Source: Paratinospora sagittata (lineage: Eukaryota; Streptophyta; Magnoliopsida; Ranunculales; Menispermaceae). From it: DNA of 64,000 nt. Made by a program: the position numbers and the translations under genes. The notes beneath the pieces were generated by a model. The model saw only the letters and a program-made list of their open reading frames with translations. It did not search any database and was not told the DNA's origin. Location: positions 12,276,620 through 12,340,619 of the forward strand of contig CM069594.1 of NCBI GenBank assembly GCA_035771175.1. Direction: 5' to 3'. Below, in pieces: positions 33,946-45,227 of this stretch. How positions within the stretch are numbered: position 1 is the first letter of the stretch; the number at the start of each line of letters is the position of its first letter.

Positions 33946-35391
33946 TTTTCAGTGAACAAATACAAAAAAAAAACATGATCAAATAAACTCTTCCCTGAGT
34001 TAAAATGAAACTAAGCCCTTCTCCCCCTTTTGAAAACATCAAAAAGGTTGGCTCAGTCCTTCTTTCTCATCCCCTTTCTTTTCAGATCAACATCCTTCTT
34101 TTTGGAGCCACTGAAGCTTGCTTCATTGTCTTTGGATTGTCCTACCTTGTTGACACTCTTGATGAAATTAGCAAGGACTTTCTTAGAAACAACAGACTTA
34201 CATGGGTTTGAAGAAGGTTTTGGGTGGCTTGAAACCTGCTGCACCCCTTGCATCAAGTCCTTGAGAAAACTCTGATGAGAACCTATGTCCTTCAAATTTA
34301 GGTCTGACAGTGTGATTGCAGCTGGGACTGGGAAATCTTTGGGCAAGAGGTTCAATGTAAGGAGGGCTGACTTCCCTGGATATTCTGTGGAGAGGTTTAT
34401 TTGATTCCTCTTTTTATTCTTCTTCAAGGATTCCTTAGAGTCTGTCAAATTCCCTTGGCCCTTGAGGTCTTGTAAAAGCTGGAGCTCTGGGGGCAGGAGA
34501 AACTTCTGAGGAAATCAACAACTTGTGCTTACTGGCTTGACTGAATCTGCAGGTAGGCTTGCGGTGGTCTAGCATATGGTGGCTTGACAGAGCTGATAGA
34601 TGCTTTCATGAAAGTCTTAATTTCCTTTAGATTTTCTTGCATATCTTTCATTAGACTTTCACTGGTAGTAGATGATGATGTTGATGGTTGAAGTGCTTGT
34701 AGAGCTTCAAAGTGGTTGTTCATCAACTCTACTGACTGATACAACTTGTCAGAAGCTTGAGTGATTGCTTCAATGTAATCTTTTCTTTCTTCATTCTGTT
34801 GTTGTTGTTGTTGTTGTTGCAGCAGCTTCTTCACAATGTCCATCATATCAGATTTCTTCTTCTCTTGTTCTTCCATTATCCTTTTCAGCATCAGTGAATT
34901 TAAGTAGGATTGGTCCTCCCTGATCCTCCTTAGAAAATCTTCTTCATCAAATAATGGAATCACTGGTTGGCTTGAGAAAGGGTGAGATGATGAAGGTTGA
35001 TCACCTTGATCAGCACAAAAACTTTCATCTTGATCTTTATTCATCATAGAATGATGACTTAAATGAGATGGAGAGGGCTTGAGAATGATGACATTTGCAT
35101 TGTGAGCAAAATTTCGTAATTAGCCTCATTTTCTTCTGAATGAAGCACCGTATTGACGTCATGTGAATCCTTTCCTGCTTCTTCTAGAATCACCTCAGTG
35201 ACTTCCCTTTCTACTATCTGCATTTCTTCTGGAAGAATTTTAAGGACTACTCTTTCTACTCCAGCAGGCTCATGAATATCCAAGTTCATTGCCTCTTCCT
35301 GTGCATCAAAGAAAGCTTCATGTTCAACTTTTCCTTCTTCCTCTTGATGCATCTCAGCATCTTCAAGATTATGAGGTTCCTTTCCCATAGG
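33946..35391 (-). pseudogene. Envelope-like pseudogene, C-terminal part (minus strand)
   Basis: Three minus-strand ORF pieces in different frames: 35388-35059 (acidic), 35047-34529 and 34448-34053 (Lys/Ser-rich tail). The middle piece has FDEEDFLRRIREDQ, a poly-Gln run of eight near 34800-34825, and LKEIKTFMKASISSVKP. These match FREEDFLRRVREDH and QQIKTFMKAFVASVSP in the plus-strand copy at 15907-18420, so both are the same gene family. The Leu/Gln/Glu-rich middle is likely a coiled coil. The 3' noncoding block with CAAAAGGGGGAG (minus strand, near 34025) is also shared. The upstream part continues at 41937-42180 beyond the Athila-like insertion. Confidence 0.7.
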
Positions 35392-35396
35392 AACAT

Positions 35397-37800
35397 TGAT
35401 AAGTAGGTATTTAGTATATGTTTTAGAGCATGTTTCAGGTGTGTTTTATGGTATTTAGTTCATATATTATGTTCGTTTACCATAAATTTGGTTATTTGAT
35501 AGTTTTGTCAAGTTTTAGTGTTTTTTAAATTATTTAAGTTTGGATTTTTATAGGTTGGTTCATCAGATTATTAAAGCATGATACTCACTTGATTTGGGTT
35601 GTTTTGAAGGTGTTTTGATGGACCTAAAGTGGACTTGGAAGTTGGAAGCAAGTTGCATGTGTTGGCTCATATATGTCCAAAAAGGGGGTGAATTGGACAC
35701 TTAGCAGATTTTAACATTTCATAAAAATGTGTGAAATAATGAAAGTAGATTAAACAAAGTATAGCAATCAAATACAACAAATGTAAATGAGACAATGCAA
35801 GCAAGATTTATAGTGGTTCGGTCGTGCCTACATCCACTACCTAACCTCCTCAGTTAGGATTTGTTCAAACTCCACTATGGACCTTCTTACGAGAGAATAT
35901 CAAACCAGTCCACTTTCTCAACTTACGGGTGTGAGAGAACGGTTTTTCTACTTACAGGTGAAAGAGAACCTATTCTCAACTTACGGGTGTGAGAAGACCG
36001 AATACAACTTTGAGCAACACTTGCTCTAACTCAGTGACTTGCCAGTCACCACAAACTGAATACAATTTTATCTGCGTCTTGACTCATCAAGTCTAGGAGG
36101 GCGTTGCTAAAATATTAGCGTCCTGAAAGACTTTTATACAAGCTATTTTTAATTTCTCAATTAAAGCTCGAAAAAACATAATGTAACCGGATTAAATCGA
36201 ATATGCAACCAATTGATTAAAACATGCAAGCATACATATTGTTGAATTACATGACATAGAAGGTCCTACAACCTATCATAATCTAATCATACAAATAAAC
36301 ATCTTCAAACGATCATGGTCTTCAAGAAGATCTTTAATATGTTCGCCATGCATCATTAAATCTTTGAAACCTTCAAGTAAGATTAGATATGCCATATGTG
36401 CAGTAATATCTTAAACAAAATGTAGTTTTGTAATCATCAAAATCTTTCATAATAGGGACATATTCTCGTAAGGGACATGAAGATAATTGGTTCAATAGCA
36501 TGAAGTTTGCTTGAAGATACATGTGCAAATCAAGACAAAAATGCATGGAAAAATGGCTAAGTCCACAAGCAAGAGGAAAAAAAGATGCAAAAATCCAGTG
36601 TGTGGACGCTGCGATGCTGGGATTCGAAAAATTTTAGAAAGTGCACGACTTTTGTAGTTTGTCCATACCTTTTTCAATTTAACTCTGAATTAGACGTGGT
36701 TTGTTTCTATATATTCCTTACTTGAAATATTATAGGATGCAAGGGCTTTGGGGTTGATTTTGAGTGGAGAACAAGAAGAAAAACGGCGAGAAAGAAAACT
36801 AATGTGCGATTTAAAATAGAAACTTTTTAATTTTGTTGCGAACTTTCTTAGTTCGACTTGAACGCTTCTTGGACGACTTCTTATGGACTTGTAGCTATAT
36901 AAAGACCATTGTTTAGGGTTTTCGGGGCATCAAGGAGAGGAGAAAAGCTTGTGGAAAGGAACAAAGACGGCTAGGGTTTGGAAGCGAGGAGAAGAGCAAG
37001 ATTGAAGACATTGAAGATTTCTCCTACACTTTCCCTTCCTTCTACTTTGTTTTTCTGGTTTTAGATTTATGTTCATCATGTTATTTCATGCTTTTATCTC
37101 TCAAGTTTTGAACTAAATGCTCTATCTAGAGGTGTAGATCAATCCAAACTATAAATTATGTCATGTTCTTAAACTTTTGATTATTCATTAATAGAGTTGT
37201 TAGTTTATTTATGTTTTTCTACTCTTAATGCTATTGATCCCTTGATCACGGATTGATTGATCCTAGACTCGGAAGGCGACACTCAATAGAGGGTTTTTCG
37301 GGTTAGAACATGAGAAACATAACATGAAACGACCATAGAATCGATAGATTTGTGGAGTTTTATGAAGTCTTAGGGAAAATCATAGAACTTAATGAATTTT
37401 TGGGTTTTTGGGTTTTATTGATAGATCGAACTTAATTTTTTAAGAATATGCTCTAATGCGGCACTCAAGAGAGGGTATTTGAAATCTCAGGATTTTCAGC
37501 TTATAAAGTATAACTCCAATTGATGAATATCGCATATTTCTGGGCATAGTTGATAGTGAGGAGAGATTGAACCTCTATATGTTTTACCATATTGATTTTC
37601 ATCCAAATTCCCATAATTTGCTAATTTTATTATATTTCTTGTTTAATTGTTGTTTTTAGTTTATTAATCATTCAACTTTGATTTTCTAAATAAAGTTAGG
37701 GTTAGTGAAACCGTATTTAGTGTGAGTGTCAATCCTAGAGGATGACAACCCAATAGCTCATTGGTTCTATATTATAACTTGACACCATACACACGCATCA
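35397..37800 (+). repeat. Athila-like 5' LTR, with nested solo LTR
   Basis: It is 2404 bp including a nested 838-bp Sirevirus solo LTR (35660-36497) and its duplicated GCATG. Without these it is about 1.56 kb, still longer than the 3' LTR (1200 bp), which lacks two internal blocks present here: about 70 bp around 35500-35565 and more than 200 bp around 36503-36730. It ends ACACGCATCA. Confidence 0.85.
35660..36497 (-). repeat. Sirevirus-type solo LTR nested in the Athila-like 5' LTR
   Basis: On the plus strand it runs from TGTTGGCTCATATATGTCC to AATTGGTTCAATA; read on the minus strand it has the Sirevirus LTR order. GCATG occurs directly before (35655-35659) and after (36498-36502), a perfect target duplication, and there is no internal region, so it is a solo LTR left by recombination. 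It is shorter than its relatives (838 versus about 1900 bp) because most of the hairpin-array portion is absent. Its outer terminus has CAATA where CAACA is expected. Confidence 0.85.
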
Positions 37801-37806
37801 AGTTTT

Positions 37807-37822
37807 TGGCCCGTTGCCTGGG
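37807..37822 (+). other. Primer binding site of the Athila-like element (tRNA-Asp type)
   Basis: TGGCCCGTTGCCTGGG follows the LTR and resembles TGGCGCCGTTGCCGGGG, the complement of plant tRNA-Asp 3' end, used by Athila-type elements. A few positions have changed. Confidence 0.7.
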
Positions 37823-37908
37823 ATTAATTCACTCTATTTTCATTAATATCGTTAGTTAACTTTGACTTTAATTTTGATTTTTTTTATTTAATTTTCTTTT
37901 GTAGAGCA

Positions 37909-38373
37909 ATGGCGTACAATTTCAACCACTCAAATTTTCAAGATAGTTTCGGGCACGTTGATCCTATTACAACATTGTCGGCATCAATATCCCACCTCCA
38001 ACATCAAATATCTAATTTTATTGATGCAAGATCTCAACCTACTATGGAGAGAATGGGAGTTGCAAGCATGGTATATTCAGGATTTGATTCAAATATGGAG
38101 CAAGTTCAATATGGTAACCATTGGGCTTATGATTGTATGTGTAACCCTTTACCCTATCAATACCATTTGGATATTTATAACCATGAGAACTACTCCTATG
38201 ATAATTCATGGAATGTCTTGCAACCTCAATCAGATTTCTACTATCAAGTAGAGGATAAGTCTTCCTTGGAGCTCATTCATGATGAAGACACGGGCATCAA
38301 TCAAGAATTTAGAAGTTCAAGTGGGGAAACTAGTTTCAAACATGAATGCCCAACAATGTGGTTCATTGCCTAG
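37909..38373 (+). CDS. Unknown 154-aa ORF in the Athila-like element
   Basis: The ATG at 37909 follows the leader by about 85 bp and starts MAYNFNHSNFQDSFGHVDPI. The product is rich in Tyr, Asn, His, Gln and Trp, with no motif I can name. Its last 35 codons overlap the next ORF in another frame, where the similarity to gag C-terminal sequence lies, so the two were probably one protein before a frameshift near 38260-38330. It occupies the gag position but lacks the capsid landmarks seen in the related Athila-like gag at 46764. It could be a replaced or highly diverged gag N-terminus. Confidence 0.5.
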   Translation: MAYNFNHSNFQDSFGHVDPITTLSASISHLQHQISNFIDARSQPTMERMGVASMVYSGFDSNMEQVQYGNHWAYDCMCNPLPYQYHLDIYNHENYSYDNSWNVLQPQSDFYYQVEDKSSLELIHDEDTGINQEFRSSSGETSFKHECPTMWFIA

Positions 38374-38944
38374 TACTACCGAGGTGAACTCGAACGAGCA
38401 ATACAATGTCATCACATTGAGCGGTGAAGAAGATGTTAAGGGGCCTGTTTTATTATGTCAAGACTTATCACCACCACCTTCACTAAGTCAATTGAGTATT
38501 TTAGAAGTGATGCAACGCTCTGAGGCCTCGAGAGGAGAATAGATGAATACTCAACCGATGGATGTACTTGAGTATGGTGATCAAGAGGTGCCAGGGGATG
38601 TGCAATCGGACAATCTTATAATGCCATATGTTGATGTGGTGCCTACCAAGGTGGAAGAGTGTTTGAATGTCACAAACTATGTTTTTGATTTTGAGGATTC
38701 GTTTGCTCAAAGGATACAAGCTAAAGTTGAGGAGGTTATTGATGATGTTCAAAGCCATTTAGAGGTGCTTGAAAATCAATGCATAAATGTTTGGAAAGCA
38801 CCAATTGAATATTTCAATGACGGTCCTCCATTAGATGAGAGTGATGTTTCATTGGACTTTGTGTTTCTATTTAAGGATCGTTCGTATGAATTTTGTGGGA
38901 GAAGTGACAAGTCCGGTGATTCCGTCATTAATGCTGAACAATGA
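38279..38944 (+). pseudogene. Gag C-terminus-like plus unknown acidic protein, broken
   Basis: One frame with a single TAG at 38540-38542. The first part has SIKNLEVQVGKLVSNMNAQ, LPSTTEVN and ITLSGEE, resembling the region just after gag in Athila-like polyproteins (LRNLE.QVG.LA..., LPS.TE.N..., AITLRSG). The second part (38543-38944, 133 codons, starting MNTQPMDVLEYGDQE) is acidic and unrecognised. It includes a possible helix (FAQRIQAKVEEVIDDVQSHLE). A short tail in a third frame to 39026 (RMLEIIRKHTRFKREEK) suggests another frameshift near 38930. All of pol is absent between these parts. Confidence 0.5.
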
Positions 38945-39026
38945 GGAAGACAGGAGGATGCTCGAAATAATAAGGAAACACACTCGATTTAAGCGAGAAG
39001 AAAAAGTTGGGCTGAGGACTTTAAAC

Positions 39027-40731
39027 TAAGCGCTTGTTGGGAGGCAACCCATCGGTTACTTTTATGTTTTCTGTTTTTATTTCTTTGTTTAGTTTATATA
39101 GTTCTTTAGAATTTTACCTTTGCCAATGACATTTCGTTTGCTACCTTTTTCCAGGTTCAAGATCAAGTTTGGAGGTCCTTATGCAAGCTATATGAAGAGG
39201 ATAAAGAGCTTATGTGAAGACTTCAACCCTTTGGGTTCAAGGGGGTTTTCTAAACCTCTCCTTATTTTATTTTCATTCATTCTCTATTTATGTTTTTATT
39301 GTGAAGCATTGAGGACAATGCTTGTTTTAAGTTTGGGGGGAGAGTTTTGATTTTTTGACTTATCATGGTAAAGATGTGGCAGTTTTAGGTTAGGATATCC
39401 TATGATCTTACAAATTTTGATTTGATTCTAATTTTATTTTTCTGAGTGGCCAATGATAAGAGGACGTGTATATGAACATGACTCTAAGAAAATAATGTAG
39501 AGAGTAATTTATAAGTCTTTGTGCTTGATTCAACTTTGAACTTGGTTTCGTTGGAAATTCTCTACATGTCTATTGTGGTCGATTTTGTGGAATCATGACT
39601 TGTTTGGATTGGATGTGTGCAAGTAAAGTTATATATATTAGACCTCTAGAAATCCTAGAACAAGTTTGATTATCACTTGAGGCGAATCCTAGAGAACATG
39701 CCATGAGGGAGATGATTTAGGCCATGTTTGGATGAGTTTGAGCCATATAGCCAACCTTATTTTTGATTATATTCTTAGTCACCCATTTTGAGCTTTAAGA
39801 TCTTTTCTTTGTTACCTATGCATTAATTCACTTGAGTCGGATAGGTTTAAATTCCTTATTTTTCAACCTATGCATCTTATACACTTTGATTATATTCGAG
39901 TGTTATCTTTTTGGAAGATAGAAAAGGGGAATGAAAAAGAATGAAAAGAAGGTGATGAAGAAAAGTATATTGGGAATTTGCAATGTTTGCTATATAAAAA
40001 ATAAACAAAGAAAGAAAAGAAAAAAAAGAAGAAGAATGCTATGCCTATGTGATATGAAAAGAAATAAGTTTAGGGGTGTAGTATTCTATAAAAAAAAAAA
40101 AAAAGCAAACAATGTAAGAATGGAGATTGAGTAAAAATGTTGAATATTTGAAGTGGGTACATGTGTTTAAATTGGGTTTTTGGTTCAATGTAATGTTGTG
40201 GATGTTTGTAATTGATCAAAGTGTTTAGTGTGTTTTGAGCTAAAATTTTTCGATTTTTCCCTACCATTGAACCTTGGCCATACATTACAACCTAGGAAAG
40301 ACCTATTGATTCTAAATGGCATGAGATCTACATTAGTGGAGAGTGGTATGAAAGATTTGCCTATGAGATTCACTTTATATATATTTATTTGAGATCACTT
40401 ACACTTCATAGTTGCTTGCACTTGTCTATGACTTTCATGAATGGTTTTACGAGATTGACTATGTGCTGATGTGTTTGAGAATGCAAGATGAGGTTAAGTG
40501 AGGAGTTGGATTGAAATTCTAAACATCTCTAACACTCTTGAAATTTCTAATGAGTTATTATCTTTTAATGTGATCTTAGAGGCCATGATGATGATCTTGC
40601 ATGATATTTCGAATCAAATTCTTAATTTGTTTGAAAATAGGATGGTGAATTGATGTTTGATATGTTAGTTGAATTTTGTGTTGTTTTCCCTTTGCTCGGG
40701 ACGACCAAAGTCCTAAAAGTTTGGGGGTGTT
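39027..40731 (+). other. Athila-like 3' noncoding region with polypurine tract
   Basis: It begins with GCGCTTGTTGGGAGGCAACCC (39029-39049), includes CATTGAGGACAATG and AGTTTGGGGGGAGAG (39308-39347), a long AT-rich region with A-rich runs (39910-40110), and ends TTGCTCGGGACGACCAAAGTC and AAAAGTTTGGGGGTGTT just before the 3' LTR. ORFs here (for example 39931-40134) are low-complexity and not convincing. Confidence 0.75.
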
Positions 40732-41931
40732 TGATAAGTAGGTATTTAGTATATGTTTTAGAGCATGTTTTAGGTGGGTTTTATGGTATTTAGTTCATAA
40801 ATTTGGTTAGTTTACCATAAATTTGGTTATTGAGATTATTAAAGCATGATACTCACTTGATTTGGGTTGTTTTGATGGACCTAAAGTGGACTTGGAAGTT
40901 GGAAGCAAGTTGAAATACTACATGATTCAAGGGCTCTGGGTGATTTGGAGTGGAGAACAAGAAGAGAAAAGGTGAGAAAGATAACTAATGTGCGATTCAA
41001 AATAGAAACTTTCTAATTTTGTTGCGAACTTTCTTAGTTTGACTTGGACGACTTATGGACTTGTCGCTATATAAAGACCATTGTTTAGGGTTTTCTGGGC
41101 ATCAAGGAGAGGAGAAAAGATTGGAAGCGAGGAGAATATTGAAGATTTCTCCTACACTTTCCCTTCCTTCTACTTTATTTTTCTGATTTTAGATTTATAT
41201 TCATCATGCTATTTCATGCTTTTATCTCTAAAGTTATGAACTAAATTCTCTATCTAGAGGTGTAGATCAGTCCAAACTAGAAACTATGTCATGTTCTTAA
41301 ACTTTTGATTATTCATTAATAGAGTTGTTAGTTTATTTATGTTTTTCTACTCTTAATGTTATTGATCCCTTGATCGCGGATTGATTGATCTTAGACTTGG
41401 AAGGCGGCACTCGATAAAGGGTTTTCCGGGTTAAAACATGAGAAGCATAACATGAAACGACCATAGAATCGATAGATTTATGGAGTTTTATGAAGTCTTA
41501 GGGAAAATCATAGAACTTAATGAACTTTTGGGTTTTATTGATAGATCGAACTTAATTTCTTAAGAATATGCTCTAATGTGGAACTCGAGAGCGGGTATTT
41601 GAAATCTCAGGATTTTTGGCTTATAAAGTATAACTCCAATTGATGAATATCGCATATTTCTAGGCATAGTTGATAGTGAGGAGAGACTGAACCTCTATAT
41701 GTTTTACCATATTGATTTTCATCCAAATTCCCATAATTTGCTATTTTTATTATATTCCTTGTTTAACTGCTGTTTTTAGTATATTAATTATTCAACTTTG
41801 ATTTTCTAAATAAAGTTAGGGTTAGTGAAAAGGTATTTAGTGTAAGTGTCAATCCTAAAGGACGACAACCCGATATCTTATCGGTTCTATATTCTAACTT
41901 GACACCGTACGCTTCCGGTTTGCACGCATCA
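40732..41931 (+). repeat. Athila-like 3' LTR (1200 bp)
   Basis: It starts TGATAAGTAGGTATTTAG after the polypurine tract and ends TTTGCACGCATCA. Compared with the 5' LTR it has two internal deletions but otherwise the same order of sequence. It is followed by AACAT, the right target duplication. Confidence 0.9.
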
Positions 41932-41936
41932 AACAT

Positions 41937-42180
41937 CTTCTTGAAGTGGTGGCTCAGACACTGTTCTTTTAGAGTTTTCTCTAAGTCTCTCTTCTTGAGG
42001 TTGTCTAGCTTCTTCAGCTTGAACAGTCTGATTGTCTTCATCAATAAGATCAACTTGTTCTTTTGTCTGGCCTTCTTCCTTAACATTGAAGGGTCTTGGT
42101 TCCATTCCATCTGGAACATTTTCCTTGTGGAACCAACTCTTTATTGCTAGAACATACACATACACATTCTTTTGCCCCAT
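41937..42180 (-). pseudogene. Envelope-like pseudogene, N-terminal-side part (minus strand)
   Basis: Minus-strand ORF of about 80 codons ending in an acidic, Gln/Glu-rich tract. It abuts the right target duplication of the Athila-like element. Taking out that element and one AACAT leaves the minus-strand frame in register with the ORF starting at 35388, as expected if it was one gene before the insertion. The upstream part is lost at about 42180, where decayed gypsy pol begins. Confidence 0.6.
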
Positions 42181-44781
42181 TTGTTTGATCCTTCATGTGT
42201 GTTCCAAAATAATTGTTGGCCCTATTAACTATAGCTCTCCAATCTCATATCACAAGTAGGAGATCTAGAAGGTCTACCGTATAGAGCCTCTAAGGGTGTC
42301 ATGCCAAAACTAGCCTAATAGCTACGAGGACACACACATTTATACAAAACTAGCCCTTAAGATCTGAGCATAACTCTCTCTATATGGGAGTAATATATCG
42401 GACTATGATAGAGGATGACCGACATTGAGTCTGCATCATTTGCTACACCTTGATCAAATTCTTGGACTATAACCCGACCTGATAATCATGGGCATCCCAT
42501 AAAATCTCATTACCTCATATATATATATATATATATGATATAATCTGCTCATTCTATCAACAGAGTCACGGTGTTCATTAAAAGAATTTTATGGACTTAT
42601 CAGTCTATCAATGGTTATCCAGATGGCATTATATTTACCCAAAACCGGTAAAAAACCTTCTGAATTCCATTGTCATTCAACTCCAATCTGTGTTACCAAT
42701 TTTAGAATCATTTATACCGATACTGGAATTATATTATTACATATCTTTCTCTCATTGAATATTGACATCAGTCAACTGAACATATATCTGAGCATAAGTA
42801 TTATCTTGTGGGGTAATGGAGAGTACACTTATAATTGTAACTCTCATTCTTTAACAACCACCACTAGTGGCCAACCGCTAAGGTACCATCCCAGTCTAAG
42901 CCTATTCTCTACTCAATGTATCAACAACTATATTGGCCTTTCCTAGGATAATACTTCCATGCAAAGTCATAATCCCTCGGAATTTCCAGCCACATTTATT
43001 GTCTCATATTCCATTTCTTTCTTAATCAAATAATCATTTCAGATTTTTATAATCTGAAAATTAATATGAAGTTTTCACTATAGAGGTAAAGCTGTCATAA
43101 TTCCAAAACAATCTTCACAAATTTCCAGTCATACACAAGATAGTTATTCTATTCTCATGCATTACCAATTATCTGGATGCATAATTAATTTATCTATCCT
43201 CTTGTATTAATATATAATCCAGATCTGGATGTGATATATATATATATATTCTTATAAATCACAATTAGTTTTCTAGGTTTTGAAAATATTAATACAATCA
43301 ATTCTTCCTTTTTCAATTCTGTGAGACCTCTTTCATACTCTACGGTCCACATATTATAAAACATTTTTCTGGTTTTCCTTAGTGAGTGGAGTAGCGGGCT
43401 TTAAGAATCCCTTCACGCACCTTTTATAATATTGGGCAAATCCTGAAGAACTTCTAATTTCTATTACTGGATTCAAGTTTCCCCCAATTTGTGATTACTT
43501 TGATCTTTACAGTATCCCTAAATATACTATTTATTTTAACCACGTGATCCAAAAAATTTTGTCTTATTTATCCACGATTTATTTTTACTGAGCTTGGCAC
43601 AAAATCTATGCTTTCTCTGTATTTAAAATGAAATCATGAGGTGCATTTCACGCTCCTCTCAATCTTGGGATAAATAGGTATGTCATCACTGAAGTTTATA
43701 AAATGACCAAGATACGGTTCATAATCCCACTGCATCAAATCCATATACATGACTGATGCATAATTTAATACAAATAGTATTCCAAAAATTCTCAACTAAT
43801 GGCGCCAAGATCACAGAGTGATCTCAAAGAAGATTCTGCTCCATTTATTTAATCGATTTCAACCATCTATCCATGGAAGAGGATATTTATTCTCTATTGT
43901 CACCCTATTCACTTAGCAAAAATTTATACTTAAACGTAATCTGCCGTATGTAATTTTTACATTATCACGAATGCTTTCTCAGGTGACATATTAAGGATAA
44001 TAAATTCCTTTTTTCACTATTTGTACCTAAATTCAATCCATTTCTTAGATGTCTTTCATATGATGGAATGGAAATAAGTGTCATACTAGGCATCAGTTTT
44101 ATAATGCAATCAATCCCCTGTCTAGGTGGCACCTCAATAAATCATCAAAAAATACAAGTTAACATCCTTGCCCACCAATGAAATCTCAATCAATTTCATG
44201 CCTTATTTCATTTCTCGAAATGGGTTTGTACTAGCCATAGTCTTCATTTCCTCATCATTAGTCATCCTTACTCAAGGAGAACGTTGAGAGGAAATCAATC
44301 CTCCATACGAAAAATGAGGATTTTTCACTTATTCAGAATATTACTTCTTTTTGGAGAGACACTCCACCTTTTATGAGAGGTGGCCAACCAATCATACCCA
44401 ATAAAGTATCCAATTCCAAAAATTTCATATTCTAAAGTCTATATTTATCTTCTGACGCTCATATTTATCACATAATATTAACTGACCATATTAAGGTAGA
44501 TTCTTTCTCCTGTAAACATACTCAAAATCAATGATATACCAGTCTTAACAGAAGATAAATACAACTTGTCTACCATGTTACTAGAATTAAAAGACCAGGT
44601 AGATCAAGCAATAAATCAAAACAAGCTCAACAATAAAATGCTGATCATACCCTCTATTGGAGTCTTACAGGTGTCAAGATCTGATGTTGTGATTATCTTA
44701 GTCGGTTCTCGTATACTAACTGAAGTCACATTGACCGAAATCACTAAAGTGTTGAGCAAGGGTCGAAGCAGACACTGTCTT
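42181..44781 (-). pseudogene. pol: Heavily decayed gypsy pol (minus strand)
   Basis: No long ORF, but broken translation of the minus strand follows gypsy pol in order, like element B. Integrase C-terminus is near 42230-42330 (FWHDTLRGSI, matching GMAPYEALYG), core near 42430-42510 and 42620-42720 (MEFRRFF...TG, matching MDFIMGLP). RT is near 43800-43930 (LRSL preceded by [12 protein letters not shown]). Protease is near 44400-44600. Reading direction is right to left. Many stops and indels show great age. A (TA)n run at 42515-42537 lies inside. Confidence 0.6.
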
Positions 44782-45227
44782 TGTAACGCCCTTACCTTAG
44801 GATGATGTCATCATGACCTATAGAGTTGTCCATTGTGAGGTATAAAATTTCAAACACTACTGCTCAAATTTATGAATTTTCTTGCGCAATTTTGATCAAA
44901 CTGTTAGATCTCGTATTCCCACCGTTGGATTGAGCTGAAATTTTACCAGAAGGTTGGTAACTGACTACTAACAATTTGGAACGGTTAAGATGTTAAATTT
45001 TGAGTAGTTTGCAAGATATTGATTATCTAAGTGTAAACAATTGTAGCAGGAAAACTATTTTTTTTATTTAAGTGTGGGCCCAAATTGTAACTTGGGTTCT
45101 ATAAAACCATTTGGACGACTTTTTGCTCATTTTTACACTTTGAAAAGGGGCAAAAGAATTGGAGAAGGGGAGAGGAAGGAAAACCTAGGGCTTGGAGTGT
45201 TCTTGCTCAAGAATCTCCTAAGGTATG
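44782..45227 (+). repeat. Gypsy B-family LTR, 5' stub
   Basis: It starts TGTAACGCCCTTACC. From about 44885 to 45225 it follows the element B LTR (TTGCGCAATTTTGATCAAAC, CCCACCGTTGGATTGAG, GAACGGTTAAGATGTTAAA, TTCTTGCTCAAGAA). It is cut at 45227 by the start of an Athila-like LTR and not continued later in the window. Confidence 0.75.

Larger units (their letters stand above)
35397..41931 (+). mobile_element. Non-autonomous Athila-like element with target duplication
   Basis: This 6.5-kb element begins TGATAAGTAGG and ends CACGCATCA, flanked by AACAT at 35392-35396 and 41932-41936. 5' LTR 35397-37800 is followed by a tRNA-Asp-type primer site (37807). The internal region is only 2.9 kb, with gag-related and unknown ORFs but no protease, RT, RNase H or integrase. 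A terminal block GGGAGGCAACCC, CATTGAGGACAATG and AAGTTTGGGGG (39034-39350) is typical of the end of Athila-like internal regions. 3' LTR is 40732-41931. It must rely on enzymes from a related element. It inserted into the envelope-like gene. Confidence 0.9.
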
